A DNA stretch of 64,000 nt from Pseudomonadota bacterium (GCA_021815925.1 JAKAZL010000006.1:1-64000); one strand, 5' to 3'. Positions 23,905 through 35,376 are shown, counted from the first letter of the stretch. Notes: generated by a model from the sequence alone, not told the origin. Translations and numbers: made by a program.

Positions 23905-25554
23905 ATGCTCGGACCCATGAACCCGAGCACCACCTCCCTCGCCTACAGCGCCGCGCGAGCCGTCCCGCCCACGGTCATGCCCACGGTCCTCGTCACCCCG
24001 CCCGCCGTCGAGCGCGCCTCCGAGGTGCTCACCCAGCGGGCGCTCGAGCTGCTGGCGCGGCTGCACCGGCAGTTCAATCCCCGGCGCCTGGAGCTGCTCG
24101 CCGCGCGCGCGCGGCGGCAGCGCGATTTCGACTCCGGCGTGCTGCCGGATTTCCTGGCGCACACCGCAGAGGTCCGGCGCGGCAGCTGGCGCATCGCGCC
24201 GGTGCCCTCCGACCTCGTCGACCGGCGAGTCGAGATCACCGGGCCGGTCGACCGCAAGATGATCATCAATGCGCTGAATGCGCCGGTCTGCGCGTTCATG
24301 GCGGACTTCGAGGATTCCTGCAGTCCGACCTGGCAGAACATGGTGCAGGGCCAGATCAACCTCGCTGATGCCGTCGATGGCACGATCAGCCACTGCGATG
24401 CGGTCAGCGGCAAGGTTTACCGCCTGGGAGCGCGGCGTGCGACCCTGATCGTTCGGCCGCGCGGCTGGCATCTGCCGGAAAAACACGTGCGCATCGACGG
24501 CGAGCCGGTCGCCGGCGCGCTGTTCGACGTCGCGCTATACCTGGCGCGCAATCACGACGGGCTGGCGCGCGCCGGCACCGGACCGTATTTCTACCTGCCG
24601 AAGCTCGAGAGTCACCTCGAGGCGCGGCTGTGGAGCGAGGTGTTCGCCGCGGCCGAGGATGCGCTCGGGCTGCAGCGCGGCACCATTCGCGTGACGGTGC
24701 TGATCGAGACGCTGCCGGCGGCGTTCGAGATGGACGAGATTCTCTTCGAACTGCGCCCCTACATCGCGGGCCTGAATTGCGGCCGGTGGGATTACATCTT
24801 CAGTTTCATCAAGAAGCTGCGCAACCGCAGCGAGTTCGTCCTGCCGGACCGCTCGCAGGTGACCATGGAGCGGCACTTCCTGAAGTCGTACGTGGACCTG
24901 CTCATCCAGACCTGTCACCGCCGCGGCGCTCATGCGATGGGCGGTATGGCCGCGCAGATCCCGGTGCGCGACAGCCAGGCCAACGCGGTGGCGATGGAAC
25001 GGGTGCGCGCGGACAAGCTGCGCGAGGCGCATGCCGGCCACGACGGCACCTGGATTGCGCATCCGGGTCTGGCCCCCGTGGCGCGCGCGGCATTCGATGC
25101 GGTGATGAGCGGCCCGAACCAGCTGCACGTGCAGCGCGCCGAGATCGCCGTGCGCCGCGAGGATCTGCTGCGCGTGCCGGGTGGCACCATCACCGAGGAG
25201 GGGATCCGCAGCAACATCCGCGTGGGCGTGCAGTACCTGGAGGCGTGGCTGCGCGGCAGCGGCTGCGTGCCGCTGTACAACCTCATGGAGGATGCCGCCA
25301 CCGCCGAGATCTGTCGCGCGCAACTGTGGCAGTGGCTGCACCACGGCGCGCACACCAGCGACGGGGCTCAGGTGACCCCCGAGCGCATCGACCGCCTGTT
25401 CGCCGAGGAGCTCGACCGGATCCACGCAGAGGTCGGCGCCGCGCGGCTGCTCGGCGGGGTATTCCCCACTGCCGCGCGACTGATGGAAAGGATGATCAAG
25501 CAGGAGGCCTTCGACGAATTCCTGACATTACCCGCGTACGAACTCATCGACTGA
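23905..25554 (+). CDS. aceB: Malate synthase A
   Basis: The 549-aa product has the usual length of malate synthase A, which joins glyoxylate and acetyl-CoA to malate. The signature [20 protein letters not shown] (from about residue 131) carries the active-site acidic residues. [36 protein letters not shown] and [14 protein letters not shown] follow in family order, with the C-terminal catalytic Asp region in [14 protein letters not shown]. An alternative ATG at 23917 ([10 protein letters not shown]) is equally plausible as start, since neither has a strong ribosome binding site. aceA follows 17 bp downstream, so the two form an operon. Confidence 0.95.
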   Translation: MLGPMNPSTTSLAYSAARAVPPTVMPTVLVTPPAVERASEVLTQRALELLARLHRQFNPRRLELLAARARRQRDFDSGVLPDFLAHTAEVRRGSWRIAPVPSDLVDRRVEITGPVDRKMIINALNAPVCAFMADFEDSCSPTWQNMVQGQINLADAVDGTISHCDAVSGKVYRLGARRATLIVRPRGWHLPEKHVRIDGEPVAGALFDVALYLARNHDGLARAGTGPYFYLPKLESHLEARLWSEVFAAAEDALGLQRGTIRVTVLIETLPAAFEMDEILFELRPYIAGLNCGRWDYIFSFIKKLRNRSEFVLPDRSQVTMERHFLKSYVDLLIQTCHRRGAHAMGGMAAQIPVRDSQANAVAMERVRADKLREAHAGHDGTWIAHPGLAPVARAAFDAVMSGPNQLHVQRAEIAVRREDLLRVPGGTITEEGIRSNIRVGVQYLEAWLRGSGCVPLYNLMEDAATAEICRAQLWQWLHHGAHTSDGAQVTPERIDRLFAEELDRIHAEVGAARLLGGVFPTAARLMERMIKQEAFDEFLTLPAYELID

Positions 25555-25571
25555 CGGCCGGAGAACCTCGC

Positions 25572-26870
<1,299 letters not shown>

Positions 26871-26894
26871 GTGCCGCGCCGATATACTGGCGGC

Positions 26895-27503
26895 ATGAGC
26901 ATCGAGCGGCTGTTTCCGACGCAGATCTACACCTGCCGGCCGGCAGCCGCGGCCCGACTCGGGCCGCGGCTGCTGCGTGAGTCCCGCCAGCTGCGTCTCG
27001 ACGATGCGTCCGGCCGGCGCTGGTCGGCGCGCAACTACCCCGGCGGCTACACGTCCTACGGATCGGCGTGCCGCATGCACCAGCTGTCGCCGACCTTTGC
27101 GGCGCTCGAGCGCGCCATCGATCCGCACGTGCGGGCATTCGCCCGCGCGCTCGAGCTCGACCTGACCGGTCGCCCGCTTGCCATGACCGACTGCTGGGTC
27201 AACATCATGCCGCGCGGCACGGCCCACGGCTTGCACCTGCATCCGCTGGCCACCATCAGCGGCACCTTCTATCTGAAGACACCCCGCGGCTGCGCGGCGC
27301 TGAAGATCGAGGACCCGCGGCTCGATCGGATGATGGCCGCGCCGCCGCGTCGGCGTGCGGCGAGCCGCGCCAACCGGCCGTGGGTGCAGATTGCGGCGCA
27401 GGCCGGCGCGCTGGTGCTGTTCGAGAGCTGGCTGCGCCACGAGGTGCCCGCCAATCCAGCGGGCGAGCGCGTCAGCATCAGCTTCAATTACGGCTGGTTC
27501 TGA
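26895..27503 (+). CDS. Putative 2OG-Fe(II) oxygenase
   Basis: The 202-aa product matches the layout of a family of putative 2-oxoglutarate/Fe(II) oxygenases with a jelly-roll core. The first metal ligands lie in HGLHLHPLATISGTFYLK (about residue 116), the distal His in SWLRHEVPAN, and the 2-oxoglutarate-binding Arg in ERVSISFNYGWF at the C-terminus. The N-terminus MSIERLFPTQIYTCRP is typical. It would hydroxylate an unknown substrate and release succinate. It follows aceA by 24 bp, so it may be read with the glyoxylate genes, but whether the link is functional is open. The gap to the convergent slyD is 66 bp. Confidence 0.8.
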   Translation: MSIERLFPTQIYTCRPAAAARLGPRLLRESRQLRLDDASGRRWSARNYPGGYTSYGSACRMHQLSPTFAALERAIDPHVRAFARALELDLTGRPLAMTDCWVNIMPRGTAHGLHLHPLATISGTFYLKTPRGCAALKIEDPRLDRMMAAPPRRRAASRANRPWVQIAAQAGALVLFESWLRHEVPANPAGERVSISFNYGWF

Positions 27504-27569
27504 CCGCGGCGAGGCGCGGGTTGGTGAGGGTCGCGGCGCCGCACACGGCGGTGGCCGCCGCCGGTGGGA

Positions 27570-28055
27570 TCAATGGTGGTCGTGGCCGTGCGGACCGTGT
27601 ACGTGACCGTGCGCCAGCTCTTCTTCCGTGGCCGCACGCACGCCCTCGATGCGCACCTCGAAGTGCAGGCTCTGGCCGGCGAGCGGGTGGTTGCCGTCGA
27701 GCGTCACCATGTCGCCGATCATCTTGGTCACCGTCACCGTGCGGGTGCCTTCGGCGGTCTGCGCATGCAGGCGCATGCCCGTCGTCACATCCTTGATGCC
27801 GCGCAGCGCTCGGCGCGGCACGTCCTGCACCAGCTCCTTGCTGTACTCGCCGTAGCCCTCGGCGGGCGGCACCGTGACGGTGAGCTCATCGCCGGGATTC
27901 TTGCCGGTCAGCTGCTTCTCCAGCCCCGGGATGATGTTGCCGTGGCCGTGCAGATAGGCCAGTGGCTCGCCCGGCCCGGACTGATCCAGGACCGCCCCGG
28001 CATCGTCCTTGAGCGTGTAGTGGATGGTGACGACGGAATCGGTGCCAATGGCCAT
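27570..28055 (-). CDS. slyD: FKBP-type peptidyl-prolyl isomerase SlyD
   Basis: The 161-aa product has the SlyD layout: an FKBP half (DSVVTIHYTLKDDAGAVLDQS), the inserted chaperone flap (about residues 70-125), FKBP return (GNHPLAGQSLHFEVRIEGVR) and a short His-rich tail (HGHVHGPHGHDHH). It acts as a cytoplasmic prolyl isomerase and chaperone, and the His tail can bind Ni or other metals, as known from E. coli SlyD. The start at 28055 gives MAIGTDSVV, the family start; the longer open frame to 28265 has no conserved sequence. Confidence 0.93.
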   Translation of the reverse strand: MAIGTDSVVTIHYTLKDDAGAVLDQSGPGEPLAYLHGHGNIIPGLEKQLTGKNPGDELTVTVPPAEGYGEYSKELVQDVPRRALRGIKDVTTGMRLHAQTAEGTRTVTVTKMIGDMVTLDGNHPLAGQSLHFEVRIEGVRAATEEELAHGHVHGPHGHDHH

Positions 28056-28408
28056 CAGAGTGGGCTCCAGAGAATGCGTAGGGAGACTGGCGCGAGCGGT
28101 TGCAGCGCGGATTTGCCGACATTGTACCGTGACAGTGTGATGCCCGTCACGCCGGCCCGGGCGAGCTCTCCCGAAAGGAGTATCGCCACCGCCCCCGCGC
28201 TGGTCACGCCTTTCACCCTCGCGATGGACATGTCCGGCGTCGCGCCGCTCCCTACACTTGCGCACCTAAACTTTAGTGAAGGAACAACCCCATGCTCATC
28301 GCCGTTTCTCAGCTCATTCTCACCGTCGTGGTGCTGATCGCCTCTTCGGTGGAGTTCATCGCCTCCCGCCGGGGCTGATTCGCCGCCCCTCGCACGCCCG
28401 GCAGCCGC
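28056..28408. other. 353-bp gap between slyD and prpB
   Basis: The stretch holds only a possible 28-codon membrane ORF (28292-28378) and the slyD leader. A GTGAAGGAA ribosome-binding-site-like sequence precedes the small ORF, and TACACTT-like boxes lie near 28252. No other element is clear. Confidence 0.5.
28292..28378 (+). CDS. Possible 28-aa single-helix membrane protein
   Basis: A short frame starts at ATG 28292, with AAGGAA about 7 bases upstream, and ends at TGA 28378. The peptide is one hydrophobic helix, MLIAVSQLILTVVVLIASS followed by VEFIASRRG, with a basic end that would sit in the cytoplasm by the positive-inside rule. It resembles other very small bacterial membrane proteins in composition only. 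Nothing but composition and the ribosome-binding site supports it. Confidence 0.35.
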   Translation: MLIAVSQLILTVVVLIASSVEFIASRRG

Positions 28409-29314
28409 TCAGCGCGGCACGACACTCCTGACGATCGAGGCATCGAGCGCCTCATAGTCGGCATAGGCGATCGTCGTGTAGAGCTCCTGCCGGGTCTGCA
28501 TCTCCCCGATCAGACTCTTCGGTCCGCCCTCGCGAGCGATTGCCGCATACAGCCGCTCGTGCGCCTTGGCCGCGATGCGCAGCGCACTGACCGGCCAGAT
28601 CACCATCCGATACCCCATGGCCTGGAACTCCTCGGCCGTGAAATAAGGGGTGCGGCCGAATTCGGTCATGTTGGCCAGGAGCGGCGCCTCGACCCGGCGC
28701 GCAAATTCACGGAACATCTCCGCGCTGGTCAGCGCCTCCGGAAAGATCGCATCGGCCCCCGCTTCGAGGTACCGGCGGGCGCGCGCGACGGCGCCGTCGA
28801 GCCCCTCGCTCGCGGCCGCATCGGTGCGCGCGATGATGTACAGGTGCCGGCGGGCGCGTGCGGCGGCGGCGACCTTGGCCGCCATCTCCTCGACCGGCAG
28901 CAGCTTCTTGTCGTTCAGATGGCCGCACTTCTTCGGCAGCACCTGATCCTCGATGTGCACGGCGGCGGCGCCCGCCTCCTCGAATGCACGCACCATGTGC
29001 ATCACGTTGAGCGCCTCGCCGTACCCGGTATCCCCGTCGACCAGCACCGGCAGCTGCGCCGCGCGGCTCACCTGCCGGATGAACACGCAGACGTCGTCCA
29101 CGGTGAGGATGCCGAGGTCCGGCAGTCCCATCGAGGCGCTCATGGCCGCCCCGGACAGGTACAAAGCCTCGAACCCGGCGGCCTTCGCCTGCAGCGCGGC
29201 CAGGCCGTTGTACGCGCCGGGCATGCGCAGGATCGGCCCGCGCCGCACGAGCGCGCCGAAGCGTTCGCCAGCGGGCGTGGCCGGCAGATCGGCCCCAACG
29301 AGGTAAGTGCTCAA
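28409..29314 (-). CDS. prpB: 2-methylisocitrate lyase
   Basis: The 301-aa product splits 2-methylisocitrate to pyruvate and succinate, the last step of the methylcitrate cycle. The catalytic loop KKCGHLNDKKLLP (residues 128-140) and the metal-binding DGDTGYGEALNVMHMVRAFE are intact. Neighbours prpD (13 bp) and prpC are on the same strand, so this is the third gene of the operon prpC-prpD-prpB. It shares the isocitrate-lyase superfamily with aceA, but its short length and the prp context fix the assignment. Confidence 0.95.
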   Translation of the reverse strand: MSTYLVGADLPATPAGERFGALVRRGPILRMPGAYNGLAALQAKAAGFEALYLSGAAMSASMGLPDLGILTVDDVCVFIRQVSRAAQLPVLVDGDTGYGEALNVMHMVRAFEEAGAAAVHIEDQVLPKKCGHLNDKKLLPVEEMAAKVAAAARARRHLYIIARTDAAASEGLDGAVARARRYLEAGADAIFPEALTSAEMFREFARRVEAPLLANMTEFGRTPYFTAEEFQAMGYRMVIWPVSALRIAAKAHERLYAAIAREGGPKSLIGEMQTRQELYTTIAYADYEALDASIVRSVVPR

Positions 29315-29327
29315 CGGCGCATCTCCC

Positions 29328-30779
29328 TCAGATCACGTACAGGTCGAGGTATTCGTTGACCGGCGTGCGCTCGAGGCGAGCCTGATCGAGCGACAGTGCC
29401 GCGATCGCGTGCTGCTGCTTTTCCGGAAAGCGCCGCGCCAGGTTGCGCCGGAACTTCTCGATCAGCAGCGGGATGCCTTCGGCGCGCCGCCGCTTGTGGC
29501 CGATCGGATACTCGACCACGACCTCCGGCAGCTCGCGACCGTCCTTCAGCCGTACCGTCACCGCGTTGGCGATGGAGCGCTTGTGCGGATCGAGATAGTC
29601 GCGTGTGAACTGCGGATCCTCCACGCAGCTGATCTTGGCACGCAGCGCATCGATGCGCGGATCGGCCGCCACCCCGTCCTCGTAGTCGGCGGCGGTCAGC
29701 CGGCCGAACAGCAGCGGCACGGCCATCATGTACTGGATGCAGTGATCGCGGTCGGCAGGGTTGGCGAGCGGGCCGCGCTTGTCGATGATGCGCACGCAGG
29801 CCTCGTGCGTGCGCACGGTGATTCGCTCGATCTGCTCGGCACTCGCGCCGAGTTCGCTGAGCTGCCGGTGCAGCTGCATGGCCGCCTCGACCGCTGTCTG
29901 CGCGTGAAACTCCGCGGGGTAGGAGATCTTGAACAGCACATTCTCCATCACGTACGAACCGTAGTCGCGCTGGAACTTCAGCGGCTGTCCCTTGAACAGC
30001 ACGTCGTAGAACCCCCAGGTCTTGGCGGTGAGCGCTGTCGGGTAGCCCATCTCCCCGGTGCGGGCCATCAGGGCCAGGCGCACGGCCCGGCTGGTGGCAT
30101 CGCCGGCGGCCCAGCTCTTGCGTGAGCCGGCGTTCGGCGCGTGACGATAGGTGCGCAGGCTCTGCCCGTCGATCCAGGCCAGCGAGACGGCGTTGATGAT
30201 CTCCTCGCGGCTGAGGCCGAGCAGCCGTCCGACCACGGCGGTCGAGGCCACCTTCACCAGCACCACGTGATCGAGCCCGACCCGGTTGAAGCTGTTCTCG
30301 AGCGCGATCACGCCCTGGATCTCGTGGGCGCGGATCATGGCCGTGAGCACCTCGCGCATCGTCAACGGCGCGCGTCCCTGCGCAACGGCCTGACGGGACA
30401 GCCAGTCGGCTGTGGCGAGGATGCCGCCGAGATTGTCGGAGGGGTGTCCCCACTCGGCGGCGAGCCAGGTGTCGTTGAAGTCGAGCCAGCGGATCATCGC
30501 GCCGATATTGAATGCCGCCTGCACCGGATCGAGCTGAAACTGGGTGCCCGGAACTCGTGCGCCGTGCGGCACGTAGGTGCCCGGCACGATCGGGCCGAGC
30601 AGCTTCGCGCAGGCCGGGTATTCGAGCGCCTCGAGGCCGCAGCCGAGCGTGTCGAGCAGGCAATGGTGTGCGGTCTGATAGGCCAGCTCCCCGCCCGGGT
30701 CGGCGCCGAGCACGTAGTCGGCGATAGCGGTGAGGACCTGGTCGGGAGCGGGTCGCGCGGAATCGGTGTGGCTGGACAT
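29328..30779 (-). CDS. prpD: 2-methylcitrate dehydratase
   Basis: The 483-aa product is a full-length PrpD of the MmgE/PrpD family, which dehydrates 2-methylcitrate to 2-methylaconitate. Conserved stretches include [49 protein letters not shown], and [24 protein letters not shown]-like sequence near residue 215. It is co-directional with prpC (21-bp gap) and prpB (13-bp gap). The Fe-S-independent PrpD is used here; no AcnD/PrpF pair is present in the window. Confidence 0.95.
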   Translation of the reverse strand: MSSHTDSARPAPDQVLTAIADYVLGADPGGELAYQTAHHCLLDTLGCGLEALEYPACAKLLGPIVPGTYVPHGARVPGTQFQLDPVQAAFNIGAMIRWLDFNDTWLAAEWGHPSDNLGGILATADWLSRQAVAQGRAPLTMREVLTAMIRAHEIQGVIALENSFNRVGLDHVVLVKVASTAVVGRLLGLSREEIINAVSLAWIDGQSLRTYRHAPNAGSRKSWAAGDATSRAVRLALMARTGEMGYPTALTAKTWGFYDVLFKGQPLKFQRDYGSYVMENVLFKISYPAEFHAQTAVEAAMQLHRQLSELGASAEQIERITVRTHEACVRIIDKRGPLANPADRDHCIQYMMAVPLLFGRLTAADYEDGVAADPRIDALRAKISCVEDPQFTRDYLDPHKRSIANAVTVRLKDGRELPEVVVEYPIGHKRRRAEGIPLLIEKFRRNLARRFPEKQQHAIAALSLDQARLERTPVNEYLDLYVI

Positions 30780-30800
30780 GATGCGGCTCGGGTCTGGGTG

Positions 30801-31961
30801 TCAGGAACGCTGATCGAGGGGTACGAAGCGGCGCGGCTCGGGGCCGACGTACTGGGCGGCCGGGCGGATGATCTTCCCATCGGCGCGCTGCTCGAGCACG
30901 TGCGCAGCCCAGCCGGCGGTGCGCGCGATGACGAACAACGGCGTGAACATCGCGGTCGGCACTCCCATCAGGTGATAGGAGACCGCCGAGAACCAGTCGA
31001 GGTTGGGGAACATGCGCTTCTCGCGCATCATCACCGTCTCGATCCGATCGGCTACCGCGTACATCTTCTGGTCCCCGGCCTGCTCGGCGAGCTCGCGCGC
31101 GAGCGCCTTGACCACCTGATGGCGCGGATCGGCCACGGTGTACACCGGGTGTCCGAACCCGATGATCACCTCCTTGTTGGCGAGGCGCGCGCGGATGTCC
31201 GCCTCGGCGCCGTCGGCGTCCGCGTAGCGCTGCTGGATCTCGCAGGCCACCTCGTTCGCGCCGCCGTGCTTCGGCCCGCGCAGCGCGCCGATGGCCCCGG
31301 CGATGCACGAGTACAGGTCCGAGCCGGTGCCGGCGATCACCCGCGCGGTGAAGGTCGAGGCGTTGAATTCGTGCTCGGCATAAAGGATGAGCGAGGTGTG
31401 CATCGCCCGCACCCAGGCGGCCGGCGGCGGACGGCGGTGCAGCAGGTGCAGGAACTGTCCGCCGATCGATTCGTCGTCCGTCTCGACGTTCAGCCGGTGC
31501 CCGCCGTGGCTGGCGTGGTACCAGTACGTGAGCATCGAGCCGAGCGAGGCGATCAGCCGGTCGGCGATTTCGCGCGCGCCGGCGGCGCCGTGATCGTCCT
31601 TCTCCGGCAGAGCGCACCCGAGCGTCGATACGCCGGTGCGCAGCACGTCCATGGGATGGGCGGCGGCCGGGAGCGTCTCGAGCACCGTGCGTACCGCCGC
31701 GGGCAGGCTGCGCAGCGCGCGCAGCTTGGCCTTGTAGGCGCTGAGCTCGGCGCGGGTCGGCAGGGTGCCGTGGATCAGCAGATGGGCGATCTCCTCGTAC
31801 TCGCACGCCGTGGCGATCTCGAGGATGTCGTAGCCGCGGTAGTGCAGGTCGTTCCCGGTGCGCCCCACAGTGCACAGCGCAGTGTTTCCCGCCGGCACGC
31901 CCGAGAGCGCGACGGATTTCTTTGGCTTCGGCCCCGGGGCCGGCTGTTCATTGGCGTTCAT
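30801..31961 (-). CDS. prpC: 2-methylcitrate synthase
   Basis: The 386-aa product is a short, bacterial type I citrate-synthase-fold enzyme, which joins propionyl-CoA and oxaloacetate. The N-terminus [33 protein letters not shown] is typical of PrpC. Catalytic His residues lie in [15 protein letters not shown]-like (about 185) and [10 protein letters not shown] (about 233), and the Asp region in [14 protein letters not shown]. It is the first gene of the operon prpC-prpD-prpB and is divergent from a LysR gene with a 77-bp AT-rich gap. Confidence 0.94.
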   Translation of the reverse strand: MNANEQPAPGPKPKKSVALSGVPAGNTALCTVGRTGNDLHYRGYDILEIATACEYEEIAHLLIHGTLPTRAELSAYKAKLRALRSLPAAVRTVLETLPAAAHPMDVLRTGVSTLGCALPEKDDHGAAGAREIADRLIASLGSMLTYWYHASHGGHRLNVETDDESIGGQFLHLLHRRPPPAAWVRAMHTSLILYAEHEFNASTFTARVIAGTGSDLYSCIAGAIGALRGPKHGGANEVACEIQQRYADADGAEADIRARLANKEVIIGFGHPVYTVADPRHQVVKALARELAEQAGDQKMYAVADRIETVMMREKRMFPNLDWFSAVSYHLMGVPTAMFTPLFVIARTAGWAAHVLEQRADGKIIRPAAQYVGPEPRRFVPLDQRS

Positions 31962-32016
31962 GGCTCCACTGTAGTCGCCTCGGAAACGAGACGAAAATAT
32001 ATTGAAAATGCCGAGT

Positions 32017-32035
32017 CGATATGTAAAAAGTATCG
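32017..32035. promoter_or_regulatory. AT-rich divergent prp/LysR promoter with CGATA-N9-TATCG repeat
   Basis: The 77-bp gap between prpC and the LysR gene is AT-rich in otherwise GC-rich DNA and contains the inverted repeat CGATA-N9-TATCG. It lies a few bases before the LysR start and 56 bases before prpC. The symmetry and spacing fit a LysR-type site that controls both directions, but no classical T-N11-A match is obvious beyond this. Confidence 0.5.
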
Positions 32036-32038
32036 TCT

Positions 32039-32947
32039 ATGGAGCTTCGTCATCTGCGCTACTTCCTGGCGGTCGCCGAGGAGCTCAACGTGACCCGAGC
32101 GGCGCGCCGCCTGAACATCTCGCAGCCGCCGCTCACGCAGCAGCTCCGGGCGCTCGAGGCCGAACTCGGCGTGGCGCTGCTCGATCGCTCCGGCTATCGC
32201 ATCCGCCTGACCGACGCGGGACGGCTGTTCGCGCTCGAAGCGGGCCGCATCCTCGAGGAGGTGCGCCGCGCCCAGCAGATGGCGCGGGCCGCCGCGAGCG
32301 GCACCTCCGGGCGCGTGCGCGTGGGATTCACCGAGTCGGCCTCGTTCAATCCCCGGGTCACTGCGGCGCTGCGCGCCTTCCGTCTCGCTTATCCGGGCGT
32401 CGAGGTCTCGCTCGAGGAGCATCCCTCGACCGAGCTCGCCGCCGCGCTGCGCGAGGGGCGGATCGACGTGGGGTTCGTGCGCCCGCCGCTGCGCGAGGGG
32501 CGTGGCCTGGTCTTCGAGCTGCTCGAGCGCGAGCCGCTGGTGGTGGCCGTGCCGCGCGGTCATCGCCTGGCGCGGCGCAAGAGAATCGCGCTCGGCGAGC
32601 TCGCGAGCGAGACCTTCATCCTCTATCCGCGCGCGGTGCGCCCCGGACTCGCCGACGAGGTGGTGAGCGGCTGCGAGGCGGCCGGATTCACCCCGCGTGT
32701 CGGCCAGTACGCCCCGCAGCTGTCCTCGACCATCAACCTGGTGGCCGCCTCGATCGGGATCTCGATCGTGCCGGCGAGCATGTGCGCGCTGCAGCCGCGC
32801 CTGGTGGTCTACCTGGCGCTCGAGGGCGAGCCGCTGCAGGCGCTGCTCGGCATCGCCCACCGCGACGAGGAGCGCTCGAGCGCCGTGCGCAACTTCGCCG
32901 CCACCGCCCGTGAGCTCGCCGTGCCGCCGCTACGACGGTCCCGCTAG
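32039..32947 (+). CDS. LysR-family transcriptional regulator, likely of prp operon
   Basis: The 302-aa product begins with the LysR helix-turn-helix (MELRHLRYFLAVAEELNVTRAARRLNISQPPLTQQLRALE) and continues as an effector-binding domain from about residue 90 (GRVRVGFTESASFNPRVTAALRAF). The divergent position next to prpC and the shared AT-rich promoter make it the likely activator or repressor of the methylcitrate genes. This replaces the sigma54-dependent PrpR used in enterics. The effector is unknown; 2-methylcitrate or propionyl-CoA-derived acids are plausible but unproven. Confidence 0.85.
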   Translation: MELRHLRYFLAVAEELNVTRAARRLNISQPPLTQQLRALEAELGVALLDRSGYRIRLTDAGRLFALEAGRILEEVRRAQQMARAAASGTSGRVRVGFTESASFNPRVTAALRAFRLAYPGVEVSLEEHPSTELAAALREGRIDVGFVRPPLREGRGLVFELLEREPLVVAVPRGHRLARRKRIALGELASETFILYPRAVRPGLADEVVSGCEAAGFTPRVGQYAPQLSSTINLVAASIGISIVPASMCALQPRLVVYLALEGEPLQALLGIAHRDEERSSAVRNFAATARELAVPPLRRSR

Positions 32948-33004
32948 CCGGGGGCAGGCTGGATTATGATCGGCGCATCCGTACCGCGCCCATCGGGGAG
33001 ACCC

Positions 33005-34450
33005 ATGCCGCCGACCGCCATGCCCGCCGCGACCGGGACGCTCGATGCCGAGCTCGCCGGGCGCATCCGTCGGCTGTTCGATGCGCAGCGGCCGGTCGCG
33101 TTGCGGTGGCGTGAGTCCACGGTGCGCGAGCGGCTCGAGCGGCTCGAGCGGCTGCGTGCGGCGATCCTCGGGCAGCGCGCGGCCATCGTCGAGGCGCTGG
33201 CCGCGGACCTGCGCCGTCCGGCGGTCGAAACCGAGCTCGCCGAGCTGCTGCCGCTGCTGTCGGATCTGGCGGATCATCGCCGCCACCTGGCGCGCTGGCT
33301 GCGACCGAAGCGGGTGCGCCCGACCGTGCCGACGCTCGGCACGCGTGCCTGGGTGCAGCGCGAGCCACGCGGCCGGACCCTGATCCAGGCGCCCTGGAAC
33401 TATCCCGTGGCGCTCACCCTCGGGCCGCTCATTCCGGCCATCGCCTGCGGCAATACCGCCATCCTCAAGACCTCGGAGTTCGCGCCGCACAGCTCGCGGG
33501 TCATGGCGAGCATCGTGCGGGCCTCGTTCGAGGAGAACGAGGTCGCGTTGCTGGAGGGCGATGCGTCGGTGGGCCACGCGCTGCTCGAGCTGCCGTTTGA
33601 TCACATTTTCTTCACCGGCTCCCCGGCCGTCGGCGAGATCGTGATGAGCGCCGCGGCGCGCCACCTGGCCAGCGTCACGCTCGAGCTCGGCGGCAAGTCC
33701 CCGGTGATCATCGATGCCAGTGCCGACATCGACCGTGCCGTGGACGCCATTGCCTGGGCCAAGTGCCTCAATGCCGGGCAGACCTGCATCGCGCCGGACC
33801 ACGTGTATGTACACGCAGAGGTCTACGATGAGGTGCTCGCGCGCTTCAAGCGGCGCCTGGCGAGCTGGTATGGAGCGGATGTCGCCGCGGCGCCGGATTT
33901 CGCCCGCATCGTCAATGAGCGTCATGCGCGCCGGTTGGCGGCGCTGCTGGAGGATGCCCGTGCCAGCGGCGCGGCCGTGCTGCACGGCGGTGAAACCGAC
34001 CCCGAGCGGCGATTCGTCGCACCGACGATCCTCGGCGACGTTCCGCAGGACGCACGGATCATGCGCGAGGAGATTTTCGGGCCCGTGCTGCCGCTGATCG
34101 TCTATCGCAGCGAGGACGAGGTGCTCGAGCGCATCAATGCCGCGCCGAAACCGCTTGCGCTGTACATCTGGACCCGCCGGCGGGAACTCGCCCGGCGCCT
34201 GATCCGCCGCACCAGCGCGGGCGGCACCTGCATCAACCAGGTTGCGCTGCAGTTTCTGCATCACAACCTGCCGTTCGGCGGCGTCAATCACTCCGGCATC
34301 GGCAGCTATCACGGCGAATGGGGCATCCGCGCGTTTTCCCACGAGCGGGCGGTCCTCGATGCCAAGCTGCAGCTCTCGCGCGCATTCTTTCCGCCGTACG
34401 GAGCCCGGGTCCGACGGATGCTCGCGCTGTTGACGAAATGGTCGACCTAG
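33005..34450 (+). CDS. Aldehyde dehydrogenase (coniferyl/fatty aldehyde type)
   Basis: The 481-aa product belongs to the class-3-like ALDH branch that includes coniferyl and fatty aldehyde dehydrogenases. The catalytic Cys lies in LNAGQTCIAPDHVYV (about residue 259) and the general base Glu in VTLELGGKSPV (about 227). FTGSPAVGEIVM is the NAD-binding turn and EEIFGPVLPLIVY is conserved. I chose ATG 33005, with GGGGAG upstream, over the in-frame ATG at 32966, which lacks a ribosome binding site. The branch oxidises aldehydes to acids with NAD(P); the substrate is not defined here. The C-terminus with its YGARVRRML end resembles membrane-associated forms. Confidence 0.88.
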   Translation: MPPTAMPAATGTLDAELAGRIRRLFDAQRPVALRWRESTVRERLERLERLRAAILGQRAAIVEALAADLRRPAVETELAELLPLLSDLADHRRHLARWLRPKRVRPTVPTLGTRAWVQREPRGRTLIQAPWNYPVALTLGPLIPAIACGNTAILKTSEFAPHSSRVMASIVRASFEENEVALLEGDASVGHALLELPFDHIFFTGSPAVGEIVMSAAARHLASVTLELGGKSPVIIDASADIDRAVDAIAWAKCLNAGQTCIAPDHVYVHAEVYDEVLARFKRRLASWYGADVAAAPDFARIVNERHARRLAALLEDARASGAAVLHGGETDPERRFVAPTILGDVPQDARIMREEIFGPVLPLIVYRSEDEVLERINAAPKPLALYIWTRRRELARRLIRRTSAGGTCINQVALQFLHHNLPFGGVNHSGIGSYHGEWGIRAFSHERAVLDAKLQLSRAFFPPYGARVRRMLALLTKWST

Positions 34451-34562
34451 CCCGCTCCGGGCGCATGCGCTGCGCCGCCGGCGGATTGTGCAGCGCCTCG
34501 GCGGTGCGCTCGTCCTGCGTGCGATTGCATCGGTTCATGCCGGACCGCAAGGAGCCAACTTC

Positions 34563-35159
34563 ATGAGCAGCGAGCTGCCCGTCATCTGTCTCGTGCGCCA
34601 CGGCGAGACCGCCTGGAGCCTCACCGGACAGCACACGGGTCTTAGCGATCTACCGCTGACCGAGCGCGGCGAGCGGGCGGCTCGAGCCTTGGTGCCGCGC
34701 CTGCGTGCGCCGCGCTTCGCACTGGTCCTGACCAGTCCGCTACAGCGGGCCGTGCGCACCTGCGAACTCGCCGGCTTCAGCGCAGTGGCACAAGTCGATG
34801 CCGATCTGTGCGAGTGGAACTATGGCGCCTACGAGGGGCGGCGCACGGCGGAGATTCGCGCCGAGCGGCCGGACTGGGATCTGTTCCGCGACGGCTGTCC
34901 GGGCGGAGAGTCAGTGCACGATGTCAGTCGGCGCGCCGACCGGATCGTGGCCCGGGCGCGCGCCGCCGGTGGCAACGTGCTGCTGTTCTCGAGCGGACAT
35001 TTTCTACGCGTGTTGAGCGCGCGCTGGTTGGGGCTCGCACCGGACGGCGGCCGCCTGTTGGTGCTCGGCACCGCCAGCGTGAGCGCGCTCGGCTACGAGC
35101 ACGACGTGGCTGAGCCGGTCGTGCGGCTCTGGAACGACACGCGTCATCTGAGCGAATGA
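34563..35159 (+). CDS. Histidine phosphatase (phosphoglycerate mutase-like) family protein
   Basis: The 198-aa product has the phospho-histidine motif CLVRHGETAWS (about residues 9-19) and the second signature LTSPLQRAVRTCELAGF with the conserved Arg. A later conserved His lies in LLFSSGHFLRVL. Such enzymes dephosphorylate small sugar phosphates or nucleotides. The ATG at 34563 has AAGGAG 8 bases upstream. It lies 112 bp after the aldehyde dehydrogenase and before the sugar-metabolism cluster, so a sugar-phosphate role is plausible but not shown. Confidence 0.88.
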   Translation: MSSELPVICLVRHGETAWSLTGQHTGLSDLPLTERGERAARALVPRLRAPRFALVLTSPLQRAVRTCELAGFSAVAQVDADLCEWNYGAYEGRRTAEIRAERPDWDLFRDGCPGGESVHDVSRRADRIVARARAAGGNVLLFSSGHFLRVLSARWLGLAPDGGRLLVLGTASVSALGYEHDVAEPVVRLWNDTRHLSE

Positions 35160-35376
35160 GCGCGCCGCGGCGGCTGACGCGCGCTGCTGCGATGTGCTAC
35201 CCTCAGCGGTCTACGGAGTAGCGCCGGATGACGCTCGCTCACTGCTGCCGCGACCGCCGGGTCATGCCCGAGCCGATCTTCGCGGCGATCGTCCCGGTCG
35301 AACGAATCGATTCCCGCGCGGACGTGCCTCGTCCGTTGCCGCGGCGCTCGGTCCGGTTTGCGATGGAGGTTGGATC

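Noticed and set aside
29311-31875. An 854-codon minus-strand frame through the prp genes
   Set aside because: It is an alternate frame of prpC and prpD; the true frames match known enzymes over full length.
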